A stretch of DNA of 64,000 nt from Strigops habroptila (taxonomy: Eukaryota > Chordata > Aves > Psittaciformes > Psittacidae). Both the position numbers and the translations under genes were made by a program. The stretch covers positions 4,246,719 through 4,310,718 of the forward strand of contig NC_044288.2 of assembly GCF_004027225.2 (NCBI RefSeq), written 5' to 3'. The stretch's first letter is position 1. Each line of letters starts with the position of its first letter. The notes under the pieces were generated by a model, which saw only the letters and a list, made by a program, of their open reading frames with translations, had not been told where the DNA came from and ran no database searches. This document shows positions 11,301 through 24,440 of the stretch, piece after piece.

Positions 11301-14243
11301 TCCTAGTTGTTCTTACCTGGATTCTAGTCTGAAAAGTGATACTACAGGCTTGAACAGGATGAGAGATGATTATCAAACACCGACAGCATTGGTCTTGCCA
11401 TTGTCATCTTTCTCTTTTCCCTCCTGATATCACCACAGTAATCCCATCACCATCTTATTTGCCATTGATTTTTAGAAATCTCTTGCTGTTCTTTAGTAAT
11501 GAAGTTTATTTTAAGTATACTGATGTTTCCTACTGGAAAGCCAGTGACTTTCACACCCCATCAACATGGGAAGTTACTGAACAGTGACCATTTTGCCTTT
11601 TTTCTGTCTAACCTTTCAAGACTTAACAGAAGACTAAGAGAGCTTGACACAAATAGTTCAGTTTAGCAACAGCTTTGTGAATACAAATGAAAATGAGATG
11701 AATAGGTGGTTGTTTCCTGGTGTCAGGGCCTGAATTTAATCAGCGTTTTATACCTTTTCATATTTCACTACTACTGACTACTGTCAAGGCAAAATACGGG
11801 TTTACATGGACATATGGTTCACCTTTTTATGCTTCTTACCTTCTTATGTAAAGCAGTCTTCTCTAACTGTGTTAATGGGCATTGTTTTAAGACTGGGTTT
11901 GTGTTTTGCAGTTCAAACAAGCTGTATACAAGCAGACAATGAAGCTCTTTGCTGAACTGGAAATTAAGAGGAAAGAAAGAGAAGCGAAAGAAATGCATGA
12001 AAGGTATGAGCAGCATTCTGCTTGTGCAGTTCAGGCTCTTCCCCCCTCATGCTTCCTCAGGAATCATAGTCTTTGAAAAGTCTTAAGTTGGGACGAATCT
12101 CTGGAGATCTTCTGGTCCAACCTTGTGCTGAAAGCAGGGCCTTGCGTTGGTTAACAAGGGTCCTGTCAAGCTGACTTCCAGCGATGCAGATTCCACCACT
12201 TCTCTGAGCAACCTGTGGGTTGTAGAGCTGTGTGCTTGAGAAATGCAAGCAGGAAACTTGCCCTCCTGTGTTTAAGACATTGATAGATTTGCAAAGAATC
12301 GATTTTCAATTTTAATTAGGTGCCAAAACCACCCTGCGTGATCCTGAACTATTTTAGGGGTTTTAATCACATGTTGCCTGAGTGCTCACTGTGGATGCAC
12401 TTCATGGAGGGGGGGTTTCTGTACTGATCCATAAAGGCAGTCTGGGAGGTAGTTGCAGGGCGCTGCTTTTGATTGCAGATGAACACTCATTCTTACCTTG
12501 CCAGCTCAGGTGTTTATTAACTTCTCACAATGTGTGTTCTCAACACTTTTAGAAACTTACCACTAGAGTTATGAAGGAGTCCAACTTGTTTTGCTGAGCC
12601 AGAGAAGCTGACTCACTAGCTGAGTATGTATGTGGTGCCAAACCACCTTCTCTGCTCACTGTTCTTCCAGGTTTGAAATAGAATGCTATTTGCTGTGCTG
12701 TCTTAGGGGTGGGTATTTGTCTCTTCTGATCTGATAAGCACTTTAATCTGCCAAGAAATCAGAAGAGCTGTCCAAGATGTTTTGAAAGTAATACTGTGTT
12801 TCTTTAAAGCAGATGCTCGTGGGTTCATAACTTCTTTGTGGTTTCCCTTCCAGGAAGCGGCAGAGGGAAGAGGAAATAGAGGCACAAGAGAAAGCTAAAC
12901 GAGAGCGAGAATGGCAGAAGAACTTTGAGGTAATCAGCAGCTTCACTTATGGGATGGGCCTCAGTGATTCTTGGCCATGCTGCAGGGAATGCTGCTAGAG
13001 AGAAGAGAGGCCTTTTGTCTGCAGGTGCTGTAAGATAACTTAAGTAGACACTTACTGAAAAATCCTGCACAAACCTGGGTTTTGTCCTTGTGTGAGGAGA
13101 AGAGCCCACCATAAAGCTTTGGTGTCACCGTTCCAGAAGCAGGTCTGGTAAACAGGGCAGGACTTTGCACTGCTCCCTGTTGAACTGCACGTGGCTCCTG
13201 CCATCCCATTCCTTCCACCTGCCAAGGTCCCTCTGGATGGTGGCACAACCCTCTGGAGTATCAGCCTCTCCTCCCAGCTTGGTGTCCTCTGCTGAGGGTG
13301 TGCTCTGCCCCATTGTCCACATCTAGTGCCTGACCTCCCCCTGGAAGGGGAGGAGGGCAGTGAAGCAGACAGGTTTTGTGGCCAGGGCCTGTGTGTAGCA
13401 CCAGTCCTGCAGGCACACCTGTAGTCAGATGGGCCTTGAGTGTGTGGGTCCCACACTCTGCAGTGGATCACCCCTGGGCTTGTTCAGTCCTATGGTGAAA
13501 CCTTTAGCCTGTAGGGATCATGGGTTGGCTTTGTGGGGAGTCTTCCCCTTTCCCCCCGACCCAGAGGGGTTTCTGCTGCTCTGCAGGTAGGCCAGGGAGG
13601 GGAGAAAAGAGTGCACCAGAGACCTTTTCTCCCTGTGTCCTTGTGATGAAGCTTGGGGCAAGAAGAGTGAGAGAAGACAGATGTTTCCCTTCTCTCTTCT
13701 GTCTGACTCAAAGCTGCAGCACAAGGGGAGCCATCTCAAGGACGTGACACAAGAGTAAGAAGATGGCACGTTCTGTGCTGACAGATTAGGAAGATCCACC
13801 GGAGATGAGGTTTCTTGTTTGCTTTGCACATCAGAGGGTTCAGTGGGCTGTAGTGAGGACTGCACAACCCAAGCTGGTTGCTGCTGAAACAAGAAACCAG
13901 CATGGTGCTTATACTGGTGCTTGTGTTTGTAAACTCATTTGTAGTTCCACTGTGCTGTGTCTTCACAGTGTCTGTGTGTCCCGACAGCCAGGGTGCTACG
14001 TGCTAGATAAGGGGGACATTGCTGTTATTGATCTCTTGTAACTGGTGTGTACTTGTACATACCAGACATTCTCTGGCTCTTGCACTTCGTAACTCTCCGC
14101 TTCCTCCCTGTTGTTCCCAGGAAAGTCGGGATGGGCGTGTGGACAGCTGGAGGAATTTCCAGGCAAATACAAAGGGGAAGAAAGAAAAGAAAAACAGGAC
14201 CTTCCTGAGACCTCCCAAAGTAAAAATGGAGCAGCGGGAATGA
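5360..14243 (+). CDS. DNAJC8: DnaJ homolog subfamily C member 8
   Basis: Nine coding exons: 5360-5431, 6315-6416, 7761-7817, 9170-9236, 9879-9973, 10835-10906, 11912-12003, 12854-12929 and 14121-14243. Together they give 756 nt, or 251 residues (human 253). All introns are GT-AG and every phase matches. The J domain spans about residues 55-125, with the Hsp70-stimulating HPD motif at 83-85 (LSILVHPDKN) split off at the start of exon 4. Residues from about 130 onward are lysine/glutamate-rich and helical (KEKKKQLKK, ELEIKRKEREAKE, KRQREEEIEAQEKAK). The protein ends in a basic tail (RTFLRPPKVKMEQRE). By family knowledge it is a nuclear Hsp70 co-chaperone that binds SRPK1 and is found with spliceosomes. 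The start is the first ATG after the CpG-island promoter, in a good context (GGCAATGG). Identification is secure. Confidence 0.97.
5432..6314 (+). other. DNAJC8 intron 1
   Basis: The first 300 bases continue the CpG island. The rest is plain intron with no repeat or RNA gene recognised. Confidence 0.85.
6417..9169 (+). other. DNAJC8 introns 2 and 3
   Basis: Intron 2 is 6417-7760 and intron 3 is 7818-9169; the 57-nt exon 3 lies between them. I see no repeat family, RNA gene or additional exon. Confidence 0.8.
9237..11911 (+). other. DNAJC8 introns 4 to 6
   Basis: Intron 4 (9237-9878) contains a CA microsatellite. Intron 5 (9974-10834) and intron 6 (10907-11911) show nothing recognisable. Confidence 0.8.
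9721..9744. repeat. CA dinucleotide microsatellite
   Basis: A run of about ten CA units with one early interruption, inside DNAJC8 intron 4. Confidence 0.85.
12061..12230 (-). repeat. Old CR1 LINE fragment
   Basis: It starts with AATCATAG and continues with GGTCCAACCTTG, AAAGCAGGGCC and GACTTCCAGCGATGCAGATTC. This is the antisense of a diverged CR1 3' end. It lies in DNAJC8 intron 7. Confidence 0.7.
13160..13330 (-). repeat. Old CR1 LINE fragment
   Basis: It contains CAAGGTCCCTCTGGATGG, ACAACCCTCTGGAGTATCAG and CCTCCCAGCTTGGTGTCCTC, which match the internal 3' UTR/ORF2 end of older avian CR1 copies in antisense. It lies in DNAJC8 intron 8. Confidence 0.65.
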
Positions 14244-14910
14244 TCCTGGCACTGCCCAGGCGCAGCTCCTCAATCCCCTCCCTGCTTTTAAGGACTCATT
14301 GGCACCTAGAGTAAGAATTGCTTTTCAGTTGACTGTTTGGTTTCAGTATAATTATTGGTCGAAGTATTTTTTGTACTCTGTCCATTTGAACTAGGGCCAT
14401 AGTAGGAACTCGGCCAGGACCCCGCTACATGTAGAACACTTGGCTTAGGAGGTCCCCACCATTATTGCTGTCCTGTTTGTCTGCTGCCCTCTAACTCGAT
14501 GTTTTGTACTTCACACAGATTGTGTGTTTCACCACTTCCGTTTCTAGTTTGAGAGCTGAACAAAGCACTGGAAATGCATCCGTGCCTTTCCAGGCATCAT
14601 CTTTCTCAGCAAGTTCAGCTTCGGAAAGGTCCGAACTGACTCTGGGAATCTGCTTCCAGCACTATGCAGTGCATCTAACCTGCAGTTCCAGTCCTGCAGC
14701 TCCTCACTGAACTGGGTGGTGCTTGGAAAGACACCCCCCCACCACCCCAAGGTCTGATTTCCAACCTAAAATCCCAGCTCTCAGGCTTAGTCTTCTGTTA
14801 ATCTCAGGCCAGCTGGTCCCTTCCTGTAAAGGAAAAATAACTTCTCTTGATTCATAGTTCAGTTGCAATGGTCTGTATGTAAAATAAATTTTTACCCAAG
14901 TTACCAGGGC
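14244..14910 (+). other. DNAJC8 3' untranslated region
   Basis: Runs from the TGA at 14241-14243 to just past the AATAAA at 14883-14888. It contains no other AATAAA. Confidence 0.8.
14883..14888 (+). terminator. DNAJC8 polyadenylation signal
   Basis: Canonical AATAAA followed about 20 bases later by a T-rich stretch, as expected for a cleavage site near 14,905. Confidence 0.85.
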
Positions 14911-15988
14911 TTTTTTTTTCTTGGAATTATTCAAAACTACAATTGAAGGGTGTGAATGGAGTGCTGGCCACTGATGTGTGTGCTGCTGCTCTTCAGCAGG
15001 AACACTTGCTCTGGTAAGGACCTGCTCTCATCCCATAGTCTGTTCTGGCTGGAATTGTGACTGTGACAGTCCGAGTGGCACCAGCAGGATGGGGAGAGGA
15101 TCTCCCTTCCCTGGCTGCTGCCTGGATGGATGCTGGTGGGCCAGAGTCAGTGCTGAAAGCTGAGCTTGTTGCTGTGCCTTTGGAGAGTGGCGATAGGTTG
15201 GGAGGACTTGGGCATCTCTCCCCAGAGCTATTGAATGAGCTCAAACTCATGGGGTTGGATTTGTAAAATCCTACTTTGTGTGTATGGAAAGTCTTTAAGG
15301 GATTCTCAGCTGTTTAAAGGTGTTCAAAGTGGAGTGTACCGTGGATTCACATGTGCCTGGCAGACTCCTCTGGAGACCTTCCTGCAAGCTCTTTCCATCT
15401 GTCCTGATGGCCATCCCCATGTTGGGGTCCTGTGGGGAGCTGGTTCCGTGAAGATACTGCTCTTCTTCCTCCTCACTGCTGTTAGCCAGCTCCTTTCACT
15501 TGGATTTGCTGTCTATGCCCTCATCTTCAAAGGAGCACAATCCTTTGTGCTGCTCTTTGTGTCTTGGGCATTGGGAAGGTCCTTCTTTGGAAAGATCAGT
15601 TCTGCTGCCCCTACATCTTCTGTGTCTCAACTCTTAAGGTTTGATTAATTGCCTTCTATTTCTGCCTGCTGGGGAGGAGCAACATGATCAAGTTGTGTTA
15701 TCACACAGATTGCTCCAGGAAAAGCAGCTCCCAAGGAAGGTTCTGCTGTCTGACAGGGCCCAGGACTGAGGTGATCTGCTGGAAGGTGGCTGGTGCTCTC
15801 CACTCACCTTTGTTTCTTCTTTTCTTCTCTTCTCATGTACAGGTCTGTGTGACCAGATGTAAAGTGAAACATCCTTCTCTAGTAAAATGAAAGTATTTTG
15901 GTGTTTTATACATTAACCAGTTCTTGGAACAGTAGAACACAGTTCCTATTGTCTGTGTAAGCAAAGGAATGCAATTTCTTTACCTTTG

Positions 15989-16177
15989 GTGCTGAGGCGC
16001 TGGCACAGGGTGCCCAGAGAAGCTGTGGCTGCCCCATCCCTGGCAGTGTTCAAGGCCAGGTTGGACACAGGGGCTTGGAGCAACCTGCTCTAGTGGAAGG
16101 TGTCCCTGCCCGTGGCAGGGGTTGGAGCTGGATGAGCTTTAAGATCCCTTCCAACCCAAACTAGTCTGGGATTCTAT
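15989..16177 (+). repeat. CR1 LINE 3' fragment
   Basis: From GTGCTGAGGCGCTGGCAC to GGGATTCTATT, of the same subfamily as the copy at 3563. Confidence 0.93.
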
Positions 16178-19100
16178 TTGTCCTGCCATGCATAACCTGG
16201 CAGTTAGATAGCTTGAGCCGACTGGTAGGGCTCACCTTCCAGTAGCTCAGGATGAGTCCTGTGAGAACTTGCAGTGTTTGTAAGACCCACGTTACGCTTC
16301 AGGTTCTGCTGCTCAGTGCTCTGTGTGTTTATGAGCATTTGGGCCGTGGTGGGGCCAGCTCCAGGCTCTCAAGCAGTGAGTCTGTGGCCAGAGCCCCGCA
16401 GCTCCTGTGGGACCTGCTGTGTTGGTGTCGTTTCTTCCAGCGGGTGCGACTTGGTTGGGGCAGCAAAACGTGTAGCTTAGAACAATGCTGTTTCATTCCC
16501 AGTTTAGCTGTTCCTGTTTCCTTTTCTTCTGTCCTGCCTCTGATATGCTTCTGGGTCTGAAGATGCAGTGTTTGTCCTGCCTTATCTACTCAGCCAAGTC
16601 CTGTGAAGCTTCCCATCTGCCAGCCAGGCTGCAGCAGCAGCAGTGAAATACCTGGCCCCCTGCTAGATGCTGCTCTGTTCCCCTGGAGGGGACCTGGGAA
16701 CTTTGGACCCTCAGCCCGTGGAGGCAGCTCTCTGCCAGTGCTGCTCCAGTTCTGCACCTCCCTTTTGGGTTGCACACTCTGTTTTAGGTGCAGCATCACC
16801 AGTACCATGCAGAGGGGATTTGACAGTCCTCACTGGGCTGGCCATGCTCCTCCTGGCACCGCCTTGCTTGCCTTATTCACGAGAGCATGCTGGCAACCTC
16901 TGTTGAGAAAGGCCATAATAGAACTGGTGCAGCTTTGCTGTAGGTTGGGAAATGGGGGTATTTGCTGCAGCTCTGCACGCTGCAGGTGGGTGTCTGGCAG
17001 GCTTAGATGGGGCACTAGAGGATGTGCCAACAGCCAGCTCCTCCTATCAGCAGTGCAGGTTGTGTACCTGCTCTGATGTGCTTTCACCACCCAGCTGTGA
17101 TTGTCTGGCCCTTCAGGGCTGTCTCAGAAACCTCACAGAAACCAGTGTCAGTTCTTAATAGCAAAGAAAAGCCAAGTGTTTCCTTGTTGAACAGCCCCTG
17201 TGTAACACGAGTGACTCAGGTGGATGTTACGCAGTGCCACAGCAGGCATCTGGGGAAATCCCACCTGAGGCCTGAGCAAGGGCAGAGCTGCTGCCCTGCG
17301 ACTGCAACAGCAGGTTCCCGTGTGCCCAGCCACCCTTTCTTCCCAGGCCGAAGGAGCACAAGCACTGAGGGGGTGTTATAATGCTGCAGAGAGGGCAGGA
17401 AACTACCTGCCCCAGCCTGGAATGACTCACACAGCAAAGTGGTCTCATCCTGCTGCCTTGCCCCGCTGCAGCCAAGGGGAAGTCTCCACTTCCAATGGCA
17501 GCAGTTGAATGAGGACTTGCTGCTGTGCTGGCTCCTGGTCCCAGGATCTGGAAGGAAATGAGAAGCTCAGAGGATGGATGTGCCAAAGGTGCTGACCCCC
17601 CTTACCAAGCTCAGACCACCTCTGCACCCCTGGCCTGGCGGGGGAGTGCCTCTGCCCTGGAGCTGCTGCAGGTAAGGCCTGTGATGCTCCGGGTGACACA
17701 GGAGCAGGACAAGCCCCTGGCCAGGACGGAGCCTCTGCTGCTCGAGGAAGGGCCTCAGGAGCTGGTGTCAAGCTCCAGGGCGCAGCCGGGGCAGGTCTGA
17801 GCCGTGTCACAAGTGCCAAGAGGGAAGTGAGTCACCTCGAGCGAGCAGCACCCTCCTTCCGCACGAGCCTCTTCCCGGGCAGAGGCACCGACGGGCTCCG
17901 GTGGCTCCGCTTGGGGAGGGGACCTGGTGCGCTGGGGGCTGCTGGGCCGGCTGCTGTGTCCCCAAGGTAAGAGGCTCCTTCCCCTTCTGCTTGCCCTCCC
18001 TCCCCGCACTCCACAGGCTCCTTCTGCGCCTCGGTGTCTCAGGACATGAGCTGGCTGCGTGTTCCCCCCGGATCTCTGTGTCACCTCAGCTCCAGGACCA
18101 TCAGAGCCACCCTTGTTGTCCCCATTGGGGTGTGCTGGGAAGACGTGCTCGCTCCCTGCGCTCAGGAAGCGGGGATGAGTCAGGCTGGCACTGCCATTGC
18201 CTTTGGGGCTGTGTGGATGGGGACTGCCCTCATCTAGGTCCCATCCCACCTTCCAGGGTGACAAGAACAACTTCGGACGCTGCAGAGTGAGGTGAGGAGC
18301 CCTGCTTTAGACCTTCCTCCTGTGAGAAAGAGGAGGCAATGCTCAGAGCCTCTCCAGGAGCCCTCATCCTGCTCATGCATGGCCCCTGCCCTTGCCCTGC
18401 CCAGGCAGGTACCTTACCCCTCTGCCAGGAGGTAACTCGCTGCAGCCTGGCACAGCGGGAGCAGTGCTCTGGCCGTGGGGGCTTGGTGATGCCTTTCTCC
18501 TCCAGCAGAGCCACCGCAGCCGGGGCTGCAGCACGCAAGTGGCCCATGGGGCTCACCTTGTGCCCTGTGCGGCCCGGCTGCACTCGGGCTCCTCCTGCCA
18601 AAGCCAGCCTGGCTCCAGCGGTGCCGCTTCCTGCCGCGCTGGGCTATCCCCTGCGTCCTGTGCCCTGCCCTCGGCTGCTGCGGCACGGCGCTGCCCAGGA
18701 GGGTTCTTGGCCATTTCAACCTGCTCCGGGGCTCATTCCTGCAGTGCTGGTAATGAGGAGGGGACGTGCTGGGCTCTGAGGTGACTGCAGGGGAAAGCTG
18801 CAGGGTTTAGTTAGTGTTTCTTTCCCACAACAAGCAAAAGGAAATCGTGCAGATGGTGTGAGGTGAGCAGTGGAAACTCATAGACAGTAATGGTTAGCAT
18901 CAGATCATCAGCTCCAGCTCGAAAGGATCTTCATGTCCTTTCAGAGACCCTTTCTGGCACCCAAGAACACATCCTGGTGCCTGGGACCAGCAGGGACCAC
19001 GCTCACCCATGTGCTGGTCCTGCGCGCTGCATGCACCAGAGAGCTCTAAGCCTGGTGGCAGCAGCTGATGCTTTCACAAGCTCCGTGTTGGTATTTCAGC

Positions 19101-21710
19101 TCATCCTTGTTCACTGCTCTTGTCACTGAACAGGGGCATGCACGCCATGGAGAGCTCTCCTCCTCTAACACAGTGTGGGTTTGCTCTTGGCAGAGCAGGG
19201 GAACAGATCCCCAGGCCGGGGCGATGTGAGAGGGAGGAGAGCTGCCAGCGGGCAGTGCCTGGAGTAATGGCACCTTGGGACCTCGCAACGCAAACTGGAC
19301 ACGGTGCAGTTCAGGGGAGGATGACTATTCTCACCCTTTCCCTATTGCCATGGCTCTGGAAATGCAGAATCTGGGCCCTCTTCATCTCTCCATGTTTTAA
19401 ATGCAACAGCTGAAAATGGAGATGAAGACGAAGGGAACTCCCTAAGCAGTAAGAGGTGGACAAGTGCAAAGTGTGGCAAGAGGCTGGTCTACACAACCCA
19501 GGGGCTGTTCTCGGCGTTTCTGTCAATCTCAGTAGCTTGAGGCCTCACTGAGCATTTGAGGCAAAGCTGGAAAATGAGTAAATTTGGGGAGCAGTGAGGA
19601 GGCACTGGGGAGCATGGACATGGTCCCAGTTAGAGGTGTCCTGACCGCAGCGGGAGTGCTTGAACTGGAAAGCAAAGCTTGTGAAAGCACTGTGAGAGCT
19701 TCCAGCCAGGAGGTGCCCTTCACCACTGACCTTGGCTTGTCTCTGCTGTTGGCTCTCTGTGTTTTACAAAGGATCCTCTTTGCTGACTGTGGGTGACGTG
19801 CGTGTGCCCTGTCCTGGCAGAGCTGAGCAGAGGAAGGATGAGGATTTCTGATGAGAGCTCCGACCCAGCCCCAAACCTCCAGGGCTTTCATTTCCTTTAA
19901 GCACTTGGCTGCAGCAAGACAGGAGCTTTGTTTGGCCGTTGCTGCAGCCTTTGCCAGCACCCCCCTTCCCTCCGTGACCTTTGTGGCTGCTCACCACAAA
20001 GGCACAAACTGGCTGCCAGCCACCCTCACCAGCATGCTTGCATGTGGGTTTGAACTGAAGTTCTCCAAAGCAGTTGGGGCACAACTGGGGCTCTGTCTGG
20101 CCCATGAAGCATCAGGGTCCTTGGTCCATCCTTACAGCAGTTGGCAGAGAAGGAGGAAGGAAGGAGGACAGCGGGTGGCAGAGGGAAGGAGACCGCTGAC
20201 AGAGCAACCTCCCCATGAGCTGGGGAGATGGGGCACTGATGGTGGGGACAAGGTGGATGGCAGCAATGCTGCTCTGCCAAGACACTGACGTTGGCTTGCG
20301 TGGCCTTGCGCACCTCGAGGTGATGGGCTGTGCAGCATCAGGGCAGCCAGCACGGTGCTGGTACCCACCCTCTGTCCATGCTGGTGGCTGGATATCCCCA
20401 GCCAGGGGCAGGCAGAGCCCCAGCACTGCGCTGGGCTTCTCTGCCTGGGTCAGCTCTTCCCTGGCTCTTCTTTGAGGGTGCAGCCAGCCTTTCCCAGGAG
20501 CATTATAGAGCAATCTGCTGCGCAAACCGGGATGTCCTGCTGCTCCAGGCCCAAAACACCCAGAGGGCATGGCCACCACAGCCCTGAGCTGCTGCAGGAT
20601 CACCCTTGTCCCCCACAGCAGCAGCATGGGGTGTCCAAGGGACTCGGAAGCCACCTGAGCTGAGCAGGACCCAACCTCCCCTGGCATGAGGGAGCTGCAG
20701 TGACAGCACCGTGTGATGGGAGACCCTGCGCTGCCTGCACCAGGGGCTGGCTGTGTGGAGCCAGGGACCGGGGACAGCAAGACTCTGGCTCTGTCAGGCA
20801 ATGCTGGGGGGACCTGAAGGGTGAGATGAGGTTCCTGCAGTGATGCTACAGGTCTGTGTGGTGTCTCAGTGTCTGCTGAAGGTCCCTGAGACAAAAAAAG
20901 GACTTGGGATGGCTGGGTTCCTGGGTCTGTTTAGCTCCAGCACAAGTGAGAGTCTGCTAGGGAATGTCTCTGTCCATGGGATGCATGAGTTTCCTGGCAC
21001 TTCCTTTCCTCGAAGTTATTAAGTGAAAGCTCCCAGCTTCTGTCATTCATCTGTTTGGAAGAAGGATGCTCAGATGTTGTGTAATCCCAGATCTAACCAG
21101 GGACACGGTCCGGATTCCTATTCTGCCTTTAGGGGAATAACCCAACTTTGCCCTCTTCCAGGAACACAAGAAGCAGAGATCCTTTGAGGAAGCAGCTTTA
21201 AGGGCTTTCCAGATCTTTGCTGCGGTTAATTGCCTTTCCTCTACGGCCTATTTTATTTCACATTTCCTTTGAGCTGATGTCACCCGTTTCCTCTTCTCTA
21301 GTGACTCTGCAGTCATGCTGCAGTTGCTCCCATTCCAGTGTCCTGTTCTTGAGAGCTGCCTGCGTGGAGACCTTCCAGCCCCAGGTCAGAGAAAATAATG
21401 CTTGGAAGAAGACTGCGCATCCTCAGTAAAACACCCATCACTGCTCTCCTGAAGCTGAAGATGGAGATATTGTGCTGAATCCTTTCGACTCTGGTAAGCA
21501 GAAAACATACTTTATTAGTATTACTCCTCTTGGAATATACTTTTGCTGATGGTATAGCTCATGTTAGTGTGGGTTTTGCACCCCGCAGCCATGAGCTGGT
21601 AAATCCCTATTGGGAGAGCGTGGCCCAGGGTGCAGACTGGGAGCAGAACCTGGAACCTGTAGTTCTGCATAGAGCAGAGTTGATGATATAAACCACTTGG
21701 GATTAAGAGC

Positions 21711-21795
21711 TGGTGTACTGGTATACTGGTGTGCTAGTGTACTGGTGTACTGGTAGTGGCTTGGGCTTGGGCTTGGCTTGGGTTTGGGCTTGAGT
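21711..21795 (+). repeat. Compound minisatellite
   Basis: Imperfect 8-bp units (TACTGGTG, with one TGCTAGTG variant) at 21,711-21,754 are followed at once by GGCTTG hexamers at 21,757-21,793. Confidence 0.85.
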
Positions 21796-24096
21796 TTCCA
21801 AGGCTGTGGGTAATGCAGCACTGGCTGCTGCAGCAGAGCACAGGACCCCAACCCACCACTGCCCCTCTCCTCCCTTCTGCTGGCATGGAGAATATTGACC
21901 TGCTTTATGCAAAGGGGAACCGCTTCAACAGGAGAGGCTGAGTGCGATCCCCCCAGACCATATTCCAGCATCTAGGGCTTAGGACAGCTCACAAGTACAT
22001 GGGACATGTGAGCTTGAGTTCCTCCGACTGAAGAGGGAAGTGGGAGTTGAGTACATTTAGTGGGGAATGGTGCCACGCTCTCTTCTAGCTGTGCTTTGTA
22101 CAATATCTGGCTTGATGAGCGAGAAGGGAAAAACAACTCTCCTGTGATTCCCTGGAGGACCTTGGCATTGGCACTGCGCAGCCTGCTGATGCACATCTGA
22201 TGAGCTCTACCAAGTGCTGTTGTGGCCAGGAGACACCACGGCCATCTCCCACAGCCCACCTTTGCCAGAGATTTCTAGCAGACTTACCAACATAGAGCAC
22301 GTCCTTGCATTCATCTCGCCCCAGAGCTCAAACCCACCTTCAGTGCAGGGCTTTGCAGGTTCCCTCTCCATCCCACAGTGCATCAAACACAGAGCTCCCC
22401 ATTAGTTTCTCCTACCCTGCACAGCCTCACCCCGTCCCTGAATGTCTGCAGCTGGTAGGTGCCCTCCTGAGCTGAGAGATGCAAAACCCTTCCAACTGAT
22501 ATATGTCCTTACCTGAGATGGTCCCTCAACGGGTGGGAGAGTTGGGCTTGGACACCAACGTTTATTTAAGGCCATGTTGTGACAATGACCACTTTTCATA
22601 CACAGATGAGGGTGTGGAAACAGATCCATGAGATGACCAGCAGGACTTGCCTTGGGTCCTGCAGGAATCAAAGACAGAGCAGGGAATGGAGATGGTCCCC
22701 TGCCTCCTCTGGGACCTCTCCTCAGTGATGTGAGACACCTCAGACCCCGAGGTGTCATGGCCCAGAGCATCCTCACCTCCTGAGTACCACCCCCAATTGG
22801 CTACTGCCCTCTAGAGAGCTCAGCAAGGTGGCAGAGATCAAGGTGGAAGAGGACAGACACATCTGTCCCCTGGCCAACTACTTGTTAATTCACATGGAAC
22901 ATGGCTGACAGATTAAAGACACTCAAACCCCAGTGCTGCCTGTGAAGGCCCAAGGACAAGTTGTGGGTATCCTGACTTGTTCTTAGGGGACCTGTGAGGG
23001 TTGAGGAGGGATGGGCTTGGCAAGATGACTCTTGCCTTCCTCTCCTAACAACTAGAAAGAGACAGTGAGGGGTTTGCAGAGTTTGCTGAAGAAAGGAAGA
23101 GCTTTCCTGAGCTAGAGCTGACTTCCCCATCTGCAATAGGAAGTTGCAAATGAGGAACCAACCACACATGGGCACAGAGAAAGAGACTCAGCCCAGGGAG
23201 GGTGAGATGGGGGCTCAGGCCGCTATCTGCTGCTGGGGAAGATGCAGAGAGCTTTGAGGCAGGATGGTGCCTTCTCAGGAGGCAGCAAGTCTTTGGGGGG
23301 AAATGCCATGGAGCTGGCAGACCCGAGGCAAGCACATTACAATGTGCAGCATGCCATTCCCATCGGAATTCACACAAGAAGATTGGTCTTCGTGACTGCT
23401 GTGCAGCTGACTCACTCTCAAGGAAAACCATGCTCTGTAAACGAGGTTAAACCCCAGCATGTTCATTGTCAATGAGCAATCTGGTGTCCTCACTGGTGGC
23501 TCTCAAACTGCTTTACCTGCACTAGTCAGTGCCTTCCCATGAAGGAAGAGGGAGACAAAAATAAGCTGATCTGCAGGGTTGTGCCGTGGAGAGGTGAACC
23601 CATCAGACAGGGAGTTGGCACCAGGGCCGAGAGCAGGTGTGTACATCTCCTGGATGGCAAAAGCAGCAGCTTGAACTATACAAGAGATTAGACCAAATCC
23701 ATGTAAATCTGAGCCAAGAATACGTACAGGATTGGTGATGCAGGAATTTGGTATGTCCAAATTCAGGCAAGATTGGAAAAAATGCTAACTGAGGTGAGGA
23801 TGTCTCTTTAGGGACAGTGTTTGTCAGCAGCCTCACCAGTGACACAGAAACTGCTGCTGCTGACACTTGCATTTGATGCAGAAACGGGGAGAAGGGAGAC
23901 AAATCGGTTTGATGGCAACTTGAAATCAAAATGATGGCATGATAGATAACTGCCAGGATTTTAAGAGAGAGAAACTGCAGGAAAAATCAGCAACGTAGCA
24001 CAAAACATCACTCTTTAGGATTAGTAACTCATCTTGTATATCACTCACTGAGTGAAAAAATTGAGAGGTCTGGTAGCCTGTGAAGTGAATGTGAGA

Positions 24097-24440
24097 TCAT
24101 AGAGTCATAGAATCAGACTGGTTTGGGTTGAAGGGAGCTTAAAGCTCATCCAGTTCTTCCAACCCCCTGCCACGGGCAGGGACACCTTCCACTAGAGCAG
24201 GTTGCTCCAAGCCCCTGTGTCCAACCTGGCCTTGAACACTGCCAGGGATGGGGCAGCCACAGCTTCTCTGGGCACCCTGTGCCAGCGCCTCAGCACCCTC
24301 ACAGGGAAGAGCTTCTGCCCAAGAGCTCATCTCAATCTCCCCTCTGGCAGGTTAAAGCCATTCCCCTTGTCCTGTCCCTACAGGCCCTCGTCCAAAGCCC
24401 CTCTCCAGGTTTCTTCGAGGCCCCCTTCAGGTGCTTGCAA
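24097..24440 (-). repeat. CR1 LINE 3' fragment
   Basis: Starts with the tail ATCATAGAGTCATAGAATCA and runs through the full 3' block to the antisense of the CTCCAGG/TTTCTTCGAGG segment. It lies about 530 bp upstream of the PTAFR start codon. Confidence 0.93.

Larger units (their letters stand above)
14911..24096. other. Gene-poor intergenic region between DNAJC8 and PTAFR
   Basis: About 9 kb, GC-rich between roughly 16.5 and 20.9 kb. It holds one CR1 fragment (15,989), a compound minisatellite (21,711) and many unremarkable open frames, the longest 260 codons on the minus strand (20,112-20,894). None resembles a known protein. Non-coding 5' exons of PTAFR may lie here, for example near 21,430-21,492, which ends at a plausible donor CTG/GTAAGC, but the sequence alone does not settle it. 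Confidence 0.5.

Noticed and set aside
20112-20894. 260-codon open frame on the minus strand between DNAJC8 and PTAFR
   Set aside because: It lies in GC-rich DNA and is Pro/Ser/Ala-rich, with no motif, domain or splice support.
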